64,000 nt of DNA. Origin: Diacronema lutheri. Lineage: Eukaryota > Haptophyta > Pavlovophyceae > Pavlovales > Pavlovaceae. Where the stretch lies: positions 62,001-126,000 of the forward strand of contig JAGTXO010000021.1 in assembly GCA_019448385.1 (NCBI GenBank), given 5' to 3'. Under the pieces are notes generated by a model. That model saw only the letters and a program-made list of their open reading frames with translations, was not told the origin of the DNA and made no database searches. Of the stretch, positions 48,281-59,516 are shown in pieces (the first letter of the stretch is position 1; each line of letters opens with the position of its first letter). The translations under genes and the position numbers were made by a program.

Positions 48281-49778
48281 TCAGTACAGGCTGAGCAGCG
48301 GATCTCGCCCTGTGGGGCCCGCTGGTCGCCACGGCCTCTGCGGCGAGAGAGCGCGCACGGCGCCGCCCAGCCTCGCCCTTGGGTCGAGTGCGCCGAGCTC
48401 GAGCTGGTAACTGTCACCGAGCAGGTGCGAGGCGCTCCGCGCCGCGCTGACTGCCGGCCGCGCCGCGCTCCGCGCCACAGCGGGCGACGTGCGCATCGCC
48501 GGGCTCGCCGAGCGCGCGCGCGGGCTGCGCGGGCTGCGCCCCACGATGCGCGGCGACGTCGGCCGGGAGCCGAGGCCACCGCCACCGTCGTCGCCGCCGC
48601 CGCCCGCGCCGAGCGTCGGACGCGGCAGCAGGGCGTCGACGTGCGCGCGCATCGCGGCCATCGCGGCGGCGCGCGAGCGCGCGCGCGCGGCGTTCGCAGC
48701 GGCGCTAGCGGCGTAGGCGATGTCGACAGCGGCGCGCGGGAGCGCGGCCGGGCCGCCTGCCGTGTACGCCGCGCCGTACACGTACCCGCCGTACCCGCCG
48801 TACCCGTATTCGCCGCTCCCGTACCCGCCGTACCCGCCGTACACGCTCGAGGAACCGCCGGCCGCAGCGCGCCAGCCGTGCGCGCCCTCCCCGAGCCTAC
48901 CGCCCGCGTCCGCGCCGCGCGCTGGCCGCAGCAGCGGCGCCCCGGCGCGCGGGCCCCGACCGCGCGGGCTGAGGGGCGTGTGCGCCGCCGCCACCAAGGC
49001 GGGCGAAGCGGCCGTCGCGCGGTGGGCGAGCGCGCGGCGCGCGGCACGCCGTCGCGCGCCGGCGGGCGAGCGCGGTGGGGCGGGCGCTCGCCGCCGCACG
49101 CCCGCGCCCACGGCACCGCTCGCCGCGGAGCGCGCAGACGCGCAGCTCGCGGCGGTAGCAGATCGCACCGGCGACAGTTCGCGCTGCGGCCGCGCGCCGC
49201 CGCCACCGAGGCCGTCGGCCCGTACCGTTGGCGCCAGCCGAGGGCCGTTGCGGACGTGCGCCGCCGCCTTCGCCTGCGCGCGCGGCTGCGGCCGGTGCGT
49301 CGCGCGGCGCGGCGCGCCAAGTGCGGCGAAGGCGGCGGAGAGGCGCAGGCCACCCTCGCTCTCGCCTTTGCCATCGCTCTCGCCGCCGCTCCACGTGCCG
49401 TGGCCGTCAAGCGGATCGCCGCCAGGGTGAGCGTCATCGTCGTCTTCGTCGCTGCTGCGGTCCGCCACGCGTCCACCCTGGCCACGGCCAGCGCGCCGCG
49501 CACGCGCGAGCGCCGCGGCGTCGTCCGCGTCATCGGCGTCGGCGGAGCCCTCGTCGCCCCATGCGCGCGCGCGTACGGCGCGCGCGGCGGTGGCTGAGGC
49601 GTACGGGTGGGCCGTGGGCGGCCTGCCGCTGCTACCGTCGCCGCGACCGGTGCGCGCCGCCGCCGCGTTGGGCAAGGGCGAGAACGATGTGCGCGCCTGC
49701 GGTGCGCGGCGTCATGTGTGCGGGGGCGTGGGGGCGCGGCCGGCGGTGCTATGAGCGCCCGAACGAGCGCTTGCCCCC

Positions 49779-49815
<37 letters not shown>

Positions 49816-52150
49816 CGCCCCCCTCCTCCTGTCGTGCACTGGGCAGGAGCAGCGAAATGGAGGCGCTCGCGCAAGCGCGGCAGCTGCGGCGTGCGGTCCA
49901 TGGAGGCGGGGCACGCGCACGGGATGGGCGCCGGCAGCCGCAGCCGTCGGCGCCGTCATCTCTTCTCTCCACGCGAGTGGAGCAGCCATCGTGGCGGCTG
50001 CGCAGGGCAGCCATCGTGGCGGCTGCGCACGCACTTTGGCCGCGCCGAACCGCCGCCTGGCGCGCACAGCCGTCGCATCGCCGTCGCCATCGCTTGCGCC
50101 GCTGTCAGGATCACCGTCCGAGCCAGCCCAGCCCGTTGGACGGCCGTCCACGCTGCCGAGTGACCCACCCCTCGTAGGCGCGTGCCCCGCTGAGCGGGCG
50201 TACTGCGCGAGCAGGGCTGCGCGCACGCCGCCCAGCCCAAGCGGCGAAGCGCGCGCCGCTCGCGCGGGCGCGCCATTGCCCTCATCCGTGCCATCGCCCT
50301 CATCCGTGCCATCGCCCTCATCCGTGCCATCGCCCTCATCCGTGCCATCGCCCTCATCTTCCTCCGCCGAGCCGCCGTCGTTGCCGCCCGCAGAGCCCGC
50401 TGCCGGCGCGGCCGAGCGATCGATGGGAGTGCGGCCGTGCAGCTCAAGCCGCCGCCTCGCCCCGCTCCCCTCCCAGTCCTGCTCGCCCTTGCCGCCGTGC
50501 GGACCGTACCGCGCGGCAGCCGCAGCGAGCGCGCCTGCGTCCGCCAGCGCGCCCGTGCGCGCGCCGCGCTCAATCTGGCCCACGCGCGCGCGCACATAAT
50601 TGGCGAGGTCGGTCGAGATTGCGACCACGTCCGCCTGCAGCCGCCCGGCCTGCCGCCCGACCGAAATCAGCTGCACGCGCCCGCCGCCGCCGTCGCCGCC
50701 GACCGCGTCGGCACGTGCGCGTGCCGACGCTGCGCGACGCGGGCGCCTCACGCCGCCACGCGCCGCGTCCTCCAGCGCCGCGTCGGCGTCCGCGCGCGCG
50801 CGCGCGCGCGTGAGCAGGAGCTGCGCCTGCGCGGCGCGGAGTGCGCGCGAATGGCGCAGGACCTCGCGCGTGCGCTCGGTGTTCAGGCCGTCGAGCCGCG
50901 CCTCGAGAGCCCCGACCTGTGCGCGCAAGGCGGCGGCGTGGTGCGCGGAGACGGGGGTGGTGTGCGCAGTGAGAGATGGGCGCAAGGAGGAAGCGGAGGT
51001 AGGCGCGGCGGCGAGGCGCCGGCGCGCGGGCCGCGTGCGGGCGGCACCCTCCGCGAGGGCGGCACCCTCCGCGAGGGTGCTGCGAGGCAGCCTCGCGGAG
51101 GGCGGCAGGCTCCGCCTCGCGCCAATCGCACAAACAGAGAAAGAAAAGAGGGCGCAGCGGGAAGGCGGCCGCAGCTCGGTGCCGCGCTCTCACCTCGCCG
51201 GTCGCCGTGCGCTCGAACGCGCGCAACGCGGCCTCGCGCGCCTCGAGCTTGCGGCGCAGACGGCGCGCCTCGAGCTGCGAGGCGAGCAGCGCCTCGCGCA
51301 GCGGCTCAGCCTCGTCATCCGACTCGATGCCATCGTCGGACGTGCGCGCGCGCGCGTCTCGGCCGCCGCCATCGACGCCGTTGTGCAATGCCGCTGCTGC
51401 CCCTGCCGCGCCGCCTCGCGCGACGGCGAGCGCGGCCGTCGCTGCGGCGCGCACGTCCGCTGCAATCGCGTCGCGCGCGGCCGCGGCCGCACTTGCCTGT
51501 GCTTCGACGCGCCGCGCGATCTCCGCCGCCGCCTCCGCCTCCGCCTCCGCCGCGGCGCGCTCGGCGGCGGCGGTCGCCGCTGCCGCCGCGACTGCCGCCG
51601 CGTTCGCCGCCGCGCGCCTGCGCGAGCGCTCCTCCTCGCGGTTGGCGGAGAACTTGGATGCGGAGCGCTCTAGCTCGCGCCGCCGAGCGGAGCCGCTCCG
51701 CTCTGACGCCGGGCGCTGCGCGCCGCGAGCGATTGCGGCCTCCGCGCGCGCGGCGAGCGCCTCGAGCCGCACGCGCTCGTCTGCGCGCGCGCGCGCATCG
51801 GCTGAAGCGGCGCGGCCGACTTCTGCGCGCGCAGCGGCGACAAGGAGGCGCGCCTGCTCACTCTCCACGCGCAGGGGCGCGACCAGCCGCGGCGGCGACG
51901 GCCCGAGCGTCGCGCGCCGGTCCTCGGCTCCGCCGTCGGCCAATGGCAGCCGGCCCTGCGGCGGAGGGCGCGGCCGCTCCGGCGGCGTCAGCGCGCGGCC
52001 GGCGAGCGGCGTGAGGCCAGCGGTGCGCAAAAGCGTGAGCGAATCGTCGAACGCCGACTCGGGCCGCGCCGACCACCGCGAGTGCGAGCGCTCTGCCTCG
52101 CGCATGCCCTCCTGGGTCCACGCGCCCTTCGTTTGCGCGGGGCCGGGCAT
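48281..52150 (-). CDS. Low-complexity coiled-coil protein, unknown function
   Basis: Starts at ATG 52148-52150 (MPGPAQTKGAWTQEGMREAE). Exon 1 (51194-52150) is strongly helical: ESEQARLLVAAARAEVGR, SREEE-type charged runs, long Ala/Glu/Arg heptads, ending FERTATGE|GTGAGA. Exon 2 starts at 50916 (VGALEARLDGLNTERTRE) in phase 0 and includes an acidic 6-residue repeat (DEGDGT x4-5). After one or more further introns around the poly-C run at 49780-49814, whose borders I could not fix, a last exon (from about 49650) carries Gly/Tyr repeats (YGGYGGYG) and Ser/Pro/Arg runs (RPTSPR, RSPRSPRAR) and ends PLLSLY. Possibly cytoskeletal or centrosomal; no family recognised. Confidence 0.55.
49780..49814. 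repeat. 35-nt poly-C tract
   Basis: Pure C on plus (G on the sense strand of the surrounding gene), inside a probable intron of the coiled-coil gene. Confidence 0.88.
50280..50362 (-). repeat. 18-bp tandem repeat, about 4.5 units, coding
   Basis: Unit TCATCCGTGCCATCGCCC on plus, translating on minus to DEGDGT repeated. An exact 18-bp period keeps the frame. Likely polymorphic. Confidence 0.85.
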
Positions 52151-52294
52151 CGTTCAAAGAGAGCGGGAAAAGGTGAAAACATGGACACTCACTCAGAGTG
52201 ACTTGCTGCACACAACCGCCCTTTTCAGTTTTCACGACAACAGCTCGGGACCCATCTGTCCACGGCTCCCCCCTCGGCGCAGCACGCCACGTGC

Positions 52295-55200
52295 TCAGCG
52301 CGACGCGCGTCGGTGCGTCGCGCGGTGCGCGTCCGGCTCGGGGCCCGACGCGGCCGCCGCCAGCCGCTTGCGCCCGAGGTCGCGCAGCGCAAAGTAGTAC
52401 TCGTAAAAGTTCTGCGGAGCCCCCGGTGCGCGCGCGGTGGGCGGGTGAGCCAACGGCCCGAATGCGCGCGCCGGGCGACGTGGAGCGCGCGCGTGAACGC
52501 GCGCGCTTGCGGCCGCGCCGCACCTTTGGCGTGACGGTCAGGCGGAATGCGACGAGCTTGCACAGCTCCGCCTCATGCCTGCCGAGGTGCTGCAGATCAA
52601 AATAGCCGCGGAGCTGGTGGCGCACGTCCACAAGCCACAGCTGCTCGTCGAACCACGTCTTGGCCGCGAGGATGACGGCGGTGATGAGCAGGGGCCGCCA
52701 GGACGCGAGCGTGAGCAGCGTGCCGCCGACGCCGCCGCTGCCGCGCGACGACCTGCCGCCCGCCGCCGTGCTCGCTGCGCGGCTCGCCTGCACGCACCGC
52801 TCGAGGATGACGAAGCCGGCAACGGGCACCTCCGCGTCGAGCTGCAGCTGCCCGCGCAGCACCTGCAGCACCTCGACGCACTCGCGCTCGACGTCGGCAA
52901 GCGCCGTGACCCCGCCGCCATCGTGCCGGCCGCCAGCTTCGCCGCCGACGCTGCGCCGCGCGCGCGCGCCAGCGCCGGCGGGCGGCGAGCCGCGCGCGGC
53001 GGCGGCCGCGCGCTTGGCACGCCGCCGTTCGCGCTCTGCTGCGGCCGCGCTCGCGCTCGCGGCCGCGGCCGCGGCCGCGGCCATGCTGGCGACGGGCGCG
53101 TCCGACGAGCCGCCGCTGTCGCCGCCCGCAGCCGCGCGTGGTGCGCACGTGGTGACGACGTGCTCGCACTCGCGCTCGTCCGCCGCGCGCCGCACGGACG
53201 AGGTGGCGGCGGCGGCGCGACTCGATGAGGGCCTTCGTCGCGCTCGGCCGTGGTGTGGACGCTCGGCCGCCGCCGCACCCTCGTCACCGCCATCGCCGTC
53301 GGCGCCGTGCGCGCCGCCACCCCCAGCCGGCGGCGCGCGCGCCGACCGCTCGGCGCGCTCGGCGGCGGCGGCGGCGGCACGCTTGGCGGCGAGCGCGACG
53401 TGCATCTTGATTGCCGCGGCGATACCCGCGTCGACCTGCTTGACCGCGAGCGAGTCCTCGAGCATTGACACGCTGCGCTGTGCGGACGTGTACGCGGCGG
53501 CGGCCGACGCGGCCGGCGTGGCGTAGGCAGCCGCGCTGCCTGCCGCCGCACTCGAAGCCACGGCCGAAGCCTCGTCCTGCGCGCCACCGCTGATGAGCTC
53601 GCGCAGCTCAGCGCGGCGCGCGCGCGTGAGCGAGATGCCCACGCCGCCCGCCTCGCCCTCCCACTTTTCAATCTGCAGCAGCAGCTCCGTCGAGAGCGGC
53701 TCCGGGCGGGGCAGCAGACAGTCCGATGAGTTGGGCGAGGCGACGAGGCCCGGGTCGGGCAGGCCGCCGCGCGAGCCGGCTGCCAAGCCCGAGTGCGGCG
53801 TGCGCGCGCGGCCGTCCGTGCCCGCCGCGGGCGAGTCCGCGCCGTCGGGCGCGCCGCCAGACCTGTCGGACGCGGAGAGCGACAGCCGTTCCGACGTGCG
53901 CTCCGATGCTGCGTCCGATAGGCCCGACAGCCCGGACATGCCCGACATGCCCGACGCGACCGACGTGCGCCGCGTGCGCGCGCCCGAGCCGCCCGAGCCG
54001 CCATCCTCGTCCGCGCCGGCCTCGCCCGGCCGCGCGCCACCGTGGCCGGCGCCGGCAGGGGCAGCTGAGCCCGCCGCGCCGTCGAGCGGCGGCGCGTCTC
54101 CGCCGCTGCCGTTCGCGTGCGCGCGCGCGTGCGCGTGGTGGTCGTGTGCGTGTGCCGAGCCGCTGGCGGTAGGTAGCCGCAGCCGAGCGCCGCTGCCGGC
54201 CGCGCCGCCTGCCGTCGGCGCGCTTCGCTCAGCGGGCGCGCTTGGCGCGTGCTGCGCGCCGGACGCGCCGTCCGTGCGCGCGTCCGCGCTCGGCGGCGAT
54301 GGCGGCCTGACCAGCAGCTGAGGCGCGGCGGGTGCGGGCTGTGCGACACCGCCGCATCCTCCCGATGCGGCGCGCGCGCTCGCGGCGGCGCTCTCCGCGT
54401 CGAGCGCGCGCACGCTGCGCGCGTCGCCGCTCGGCCGCCTGCCGCCTGGCCCGCCGCGGCCGCAGCCGTCGCTGCCGATCACGCTGCCTCCAACGACAAC
54501 CACAACGACGCCTTCGCCTACGGTGCGGCGCGCGCCGGCACCGTTTGCGCGCGACGCGCCCTCGTCCCGGCTGGAGCGCCTGTTGCCGCCCGGCACGCCC
54601 GCGCCCGCGCCGCGCCCGTCGGCCGCGCCGACGCTGCCGCGCCTGGCCGCCCTCGGCGCGGAGCCGCCGCTCGCGCCGCCGTCGCCGGCACCGGCGCCGC
54701 TCGTCGCAAGCGCGCCGAGCGGCCCGAGTGCGCCATCGATTTCGACGCCAAACCCGCCACGCGTCGTGCTGCCCGCGGCCGCGAGCGCGCCGCTCGCCGT
54801 GCCGTGCAGCGCGGCAATGCGCTCAAGCGCCCAGTCCGCCGCGGCCTCCACCCCGCCCACGCTCGCGCCGGCGCGCACGCCGCGCGCGCGCACAAAGGCG
54901 GCCGCGCGCGCGGCGGCGGCAGCCGCGGCGGACATGCCACCATGACCGGTGGCGCCGGCGAGCGGCTCGCCGTACGGGCCGTTGAGGCCGGTGAGGCCGC
55001 CCCCCCATGCTCTGCGCGGGAGGGCGGCCGCGCCGGCCGCGGCTGACGGGTTGGGCTCGCTCGTGCGCCGATGGACTGTGGCGGCGTGGTGCTGCTGCGC
55101 AGCCTGCGCGGCGGCCGCGGCGGCACCGCCACCCAGCGCCGCGGCGCCCGAGTGGTAGCGCGGGCGCATCGCGTCCGCCCGGGCCGAGTGCGCGACGCCG

Positions 55201-56087
55201 CCAGCGCGGCCGTGTGGCGCGAGCGCGGCCGCAGACGGCCGCGCCGTCGGCGGCGGCGCAGCGGGCGGCGGAGCGGGCGACGACGACGGATCGCGCGAGA
55301 TCGTGCCGGGCGCGTCGATGGAAAGGGCGCAGCGCCCGGCCGGCTGCTGCGCGCGTGCGCCCGCCGAACCGAACGGGCCTGCAGCGGCGCCAATGGTAGA
55401 TGACGTTGGCAGAGACGCGCGCCGCTTGCCCGCCGGACCGGCTGCGCCTGCGCCCGACGCGGCCGCGAGCGGCGGCCACGGCGCGGGCGCGGGCGAAGGG
55501 AGCGCGTAGCGCGACGACGGCGCAGCGGCGGCGGCGCTGGAGGCGGTGGCAACGGGTGGCTGGCCGCGAAGCAGCTCGCTCACGTCGAGCTGCGCATGCG
55601 GCCGAGCTGGCGCGGCAGCATCAAGCCTCAAGCCGAGTGGCGGCGATGCGGCCGGCGCTCTCGCAGGCGCAGGCTCGCGCTCAGTCCACGCGCCGCCCTC
55701 CAGCGCCCCGCGCGGTCGCTGCAGCCGTTGAGGCACGGGCTCTCGGCTCGACGCGCGCGCGGCGTCCGGCGAGCGCGAACGCGCGTCGAGCGTCGACGGC
55801 ATCGCAAACTTCGGCTCGGCCGGCGTCTCGCACCCGCCATGCATTTCAGCGCCACGCGGCGAAACGCGCGAGCCCGTGCCGAGCGGCGGTGAGGCGATGG
55901 CCGCGCTGCCCCCCGTAGCGCGTGCCGGCGAGCCACCGTCGCTCGCGCCGCTTGGGTGCGCGTCCGCGCCGCCGGTGTGCGGCTGCTGCGCCATGTGCGC
56001 AACCGACACGCCGGCCGCCGGCTTGGGCTTTTGGCGCGGCGACACCACGTCCGCATCGGCGGCAGAGCGCCGTTTGACCGGCGTCAT
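52295..56087 (-). CDS. Cyclin-Y/PHO80-like cyclin with ~1000-residue disordered N-extension
   Basis: About 1226 residues. Exon 1 (52524-56087) begins MTPVKRRSAADADVVSPRQK and runs through a very long Ala/Gly/Ser/Pro-rich region containing many SP/RSP sites. The cyclin box lies near its end: DVERECVEVLQVLRGQLQ, EVPVAGFVILERCVQ, LTLASWRPLLITAVILAAKT, WFDEQLWLVDVRHQLRGYF, HEAELCKLVAFRLTVTP. A 112-nt intron (GTGCGG...CCGCAG) leads to exon 2 (52295-52411): NFYEYYFALRDLGRKRLA. This order, with [AS]WRPLL and W.[DV]VxF-like elements, matches the cyclin Y/PHO80 family, partners of CDK14/16 or Pho85-type kinases. The N-extension is far longer than the family norm. Divergent from the sHSP gene. Confidence 0.8.
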
Positions 56088-56275
56088 GCGCACGACCGTG
56101 CCCTCGGTCGTGCCCTTTTAGCGTTGCAAAGATTTCAGCCCCCTTTTGCGAGGCCTTCTGCAGCGAATTTTTAAAATCCGTTTCTTCATAATAATAATTA
56201 TGGGCATAATATTCAATATTGTACAAAATTACTCGAGTTCTGCTCCCCGGCCGTCCACGCCGTCCGCCTGCCTTG
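56088..56275. promoter_or_regulatory. AT-rich divergent promoter, cyclin / small heat-shock protein
   Basis: 188 bp between start codons with the most AT-rich core of the gene-dense part: TTCTTCATAATAATAATTAT and ATAATATTCAATATTGTACA (about 56172-56225). The TTC/GAA units (TTCTTCATAA, CAATATTG) could be heat-shock-type elements but are too few to claim. Probably bidirectional. Confidence 0.5.
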
Positions 56276-56896
56276 ATGATTCACCAGGTCTTTCTCCTTG
56301 CCCTGCCGCTCGCGAGCGCAGCGTGGTTTGACTACGTGGGCCCGTACGCGCTGCAGCCGATGGGCCACCACGTACTTGATTCACCGTGGGCTGCGCCGCG
56401 CTACCTGCACGACGAGTTCGGGCGCGCGCTCAGCCGCCTCTCGTCCAGGGGCGAGGTGCGGGGCCTCGTGCGCGGGCTCGTCGACGAGCTCGAGGCGGCG
56501 ATGGCGCGCCTCGACCGGCTCGAAGGCCAAGTGAAGGTCTCGCGTGACGACGAAGGCGGCCTTTCCGTTGCCGTGGAAGGCATGGCGCCGGGCGTGGAGG
56601 TGGAGGTGGACGAGAACGTTCTCAAGGTCTCCGGCACGTCCACCGACGGCAAGACGGCGATCCGGCGCGCACTTGGGCTGCCGCGTCGCGTGGCCAACAC
56701 TGTTTTTATTTCGGCGATGGTCGACGAGCGCGGCATGCTGCTCGTCAAGGTGCCGCGCGACGCGCTCGAGCCCGAGCCGGCGCGCGTGCACGCCAGGATC
56801 GACGTGAAGCAGCACAAGACGCTCGACGCGCCGGCTGATGGGCCGCCAGCGGCCGCGGAGGGCGAGCAGAAGAAGTCGGGGTGGCTCGGCAAATGA
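56276..56896 (+). CDS. Small heat-shock protein (alpha-crystallin/HSP20-like) with signal peptide
   Basis: 206 residues. MIHQVFLLALPLASAAWFDY is a signal peptide cleaved near AAW. After a helical region (EVRGLVRGLVDELEAAMARL) comes a beta-sandwich typical of HSP20/p23-like domains: GQVKVSRDDEGGLSVAVEGM, GVEVEVDENVLKVSGTS, RALGLPRRVANTVFISAMVD, GMLLVKVPRDALEPE (G-x-L-x-[IV]-x-[IV] pair as GMLLVKV). It would act as an ATP-independent chaperone in the secretory pathway or a plastid reached through it. The tail is Ala/Pro-rich and ends KKSGWLGK, with no KDEL. The start at 56276 gives the signal peptide and follows the AT-rich promoter. Confidence 0.75.
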   Translation: MIHQVFLLALPLASAAWFDYVGPYALQPMGHHVLDSPWAAPRYLHDEFGRALSRLSSRGEVRGLVRGLVDELEAAMARLDRLEGQVKVSRDDEGGLSVAVEGMAPGVEVEVDENVLKVSGTSTDGKTAIRRALGLPRRVANTVFISAMVDERGMLLVKVPRDALEPEPARVHARIDVKQHKTLDAPADGPPAAAEGEQKKSGWLGK

Positions 56897-57200
56897 GCCC
56901 ACGCTCGGCACGTGAGCCCGGCGCCCGCGCTCGCTCGCGCGCGGCGCGACCGCGCAAGGCCGTGCACGCGCAGTCTCCTCAGTCAGTCGATCAGTCGGTC
57001 AGTTGAGCCGGAGAAGGGGGGAGTTGGTGTTCTTGTTGGTGTTCTTTGGGTCGAGCGCGTGTCTGGTACATACGGCCCTTACGCAGCAAGGCAGGGGGCA
57101 GGCGCACGCTGCCACACGTCGTGCGGATTCGCAACCCCGCGTTCGTTGACTCACCTTTCCCCCCTTGTTTTTCTGACGTTTCGGCTCGTGGACGACCTCC
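56897..57200. other. Spacer between sHSP and TKL kinase genes
   Basis: 304 bp. It holds GTCAGTCGATCAGTCGGTCA (short CAGTCG/A repeats near 56983-57002) and GTTGGTGTTCTTGTTGGTG (two GTTGGTGTTCTT units, about 57023-57045), then a pyrimidine-rich stretch before the kinase start. No gene; the kinase promoter is presumed here. Confidence 0.45.
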
Positions 57201-58367
57201 ATGCTAAGCGGCATGTTTAAGAAGGCCAGCCTCGGCGCGGTTGGCGGCTCGGGAGGCTCGCGCTCGCGCGGCGCGGACCTGCGCGACCTGGTGCCGAACT
57301 TCGTGCAGGGCTCGGACCAATCCTTTCGCAAGCTCCGCGCCAATATCGAGAAGGAGGACGACGTCTTCTATGCCGAGCAGCTCACGCGCGTCGCAAAGCT
57401 CGGCGAGGGCGGGTTTGGTGTCGTGTACAAGTGCAAGCTCGAGGCGAAGGGGCGCGTGCTCGAGGATTACGTCGTCGCGTCGGGCAACATGGTGGCCGTG
57501 AAGCAGCTCAAATCGCGCGCGCAGATCCTGCAAGAGCACCTGAGCCAAGGTGCCGCGCGGAAGTGGGCATGGCAATTTGCGCGCATCGAGCGCGACGCGC
57601 GCGGCGGAGCGGCGCGGCACGTGCTTCGTCGGACGCGCGCGCATTCAATGCGGCGTGCTCTTGGCGCGAGTGTCCGTCGTTGCCTCCCGCGCCCGGCCTG
57701 CTCGCCGCAAGCACCGCCTGCGATTCGCGTGGTTGGCCGAGCGCTCGCGTCTACCGCCGCCATGCGCTCGCGAGCGCCTCCGCAGGGCTACCGCCGTCGG
57801 ACGCGCCGTCTTTGCACGAACGGGTCGCGGCGCAACACACCGACGCGATGCACGAGTTCGCGCACGAAGTGCTCATGCTTAAGAAGCTCAAGCATCCGAA
57901 CGTGATCGGGTACATCGGATGCGCTGGTGCGCACATGCCGTTCGCTCCTGCGCCCGATGAGCGGACGGGCGGCTCGTCGGCAGCCGCCCGCCGCGTGCGC
58001 GCGCCCATGCTTTGCCCCGTGGCTGCTGCGTTGTTGCATCGGTGTATCGGTGCCGCGCGACACCTGGGCGCATCCACGCTGCAACGCAGGGCAGCCGCCG
58101 AATGACGCCCGCCCCGCCGGCGGGCGTGCATGGCCGCACACTGGGTGCGCTCGCACGCTGGTGCTGCCCTCTGGCCGCGTGCGCAGTTTTCACCGTGGGC
58201 GGCAGCGAGGAGCTTGCGCTCGTGCTCGAGTTCTCCGAGCACGGCTCGCTGAAGGAGATGATCACTGCGCCCTCAAAGATGGCACGCGCGTTCACAGTGT
58301 CCGAGGGGCTACGCTGGGCGTGCGATATCGCATCGGGCATGGCCTTTTTGCACAGGTGCATCCCGCC

Positions 58368-58401
<34 letters not shown>

Positions 58402-59456
58402 ATGCTGTGCGGGCCGAGCCGCATCGCAAAGGTGCGCTCTACGCTGCGGAGCGCGCCTACTCCCCTCCTTCCCCCACCCTGCCAAGCACGCCGCGCCCGC
58501 GCCCGCGCCCCGTCTCAGGTCGCGGACTTTGGCCTCGCGTCTCTCGAAATCTCCAAGCTCAAGGACGAGGCGCGTTCGCTCTCGATCAAGGCGGCGCGCT
58601 CTGCGTCGTCCACAAACCTCGAAGCGATGGCAGGCGGCGGCGGTGGCGGGTCGGGCGGTGCAAAGGGCGTGCCGCCCACCGGCGGCGTGGGCTCGCTGCG
58701 TTACATGGTGCGCGCACATCCGAGCGAAGGCGCCACGCTTGCCGGGCGCGATCCCTTCCGGTCATACGGCCGCGCAGCTCGATCAGCCTGCGCGCTTGCG
58801 CGCTTTGCCCGCCTCCACCTCGTGCACGAAGGCTGATGGACCTCGCGTGCCTGCGCTCGGCCTAACGCTCCGTACACCGCGCGCACCGCCACCATCCGCG
58901 TGCATTGCCACGCTGTGTCCTCAGGCGCCCGAAAACTTCCGCGGCGAGGCGTACACGCACACGGTCGACCAATACTCCTTTGCAGTGATCATGTGCGGCA
59001 CGCCTTGCGCCGCGCTGCCTTTGCCGCTCGCAGCTGCCATCCCATCGGCCGACGCGTACAGGCGCTTGCTTGTCGTGACCCACGCGCCCCCTTTGGGCAC
59101 CCTCGCTCCGCAACCTTCCGAATGCAAATGCGGCTGGCAGGTACGAGCTGCTCATGCGCGAGCGCGCCTACGAGGGCATGTTCCTCAGCGCAGAGAGCAT
59201 CGCCGAGGGCGCGGCCTCGGCGCGCGCGCTCCGGCCGCCCGTGCCTGCCGCGTGGCCAGAGGAGGTGACGCGCCTGCTGGCCGCGTGCTGGCACGCCGAC
59301 CCAGGCCGGCGTCCTCCGTTCAAAGAGGTTGCGACAGCCATCGGCGCGATGCTCGACGGCAGCGATGAGGCCGCGCGCCAGAAACTGCTAAAGAAGCTGG
59401 CCGCCGGCTCGAAGCGCGGCATCCTCGAGAAGATGGGAATCACGAAGTCGGTCTAG
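57201..59456 (+). CDS. TKL-family protein kinase
   Basis: 435 residues in six exons: 57201-57549, 57786-57926, 58187-58431, 58519-58707, 58925-58992, 59141-59456; every junction is in frame with GT-AG borders. Kinase motifs: LGEGGFGVVYKC, NMVAVKQLKS (Lys), EFAHEVLMLKKLKHPNVIGY (helix C Glu), ALVLEFSEHGSLKEMI hinge, IIHRDLKPANIML, VADFGLAS, a Gly-rich activation loop, APENFRGE, DQYSFAVIM|YELL, and a C-lobe ACWHADPGRRPPFKEV. The mix of Ser/Thr-type loop (DLKPAN) and tyrosine-kinase-like C-lobe (W..DP..RP.F) is typical of TKL kinases. No extra domain is present. The N-terminus MLSGMFKKASLG is basic. All catalytic residues are present, so it should be active. Confidence 0.92.
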
Positions 59457-59497
59457 AGCCAGCGGGCGGCGGCGGCGGCGGTGGGGGGGTTTGGGGA

Positions 59498-59516
59498 GGG
59501 GGGGGGGGGGGGGGGG
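59498..59516. repeat. 19-nt poly-G tract
   Basis: G run 42 nt past the TKL kinase stop, with more G-rich sequence on both sides (59481-59520); likely 3' UTR. Confidence 0.85.

Noticed and set aside
50280-50362. CRISPR-like short repeats
   Set aside because: The 18-bp units are directly adjacent with no spacers and encode DEGDGT in a eukaryotic gene.
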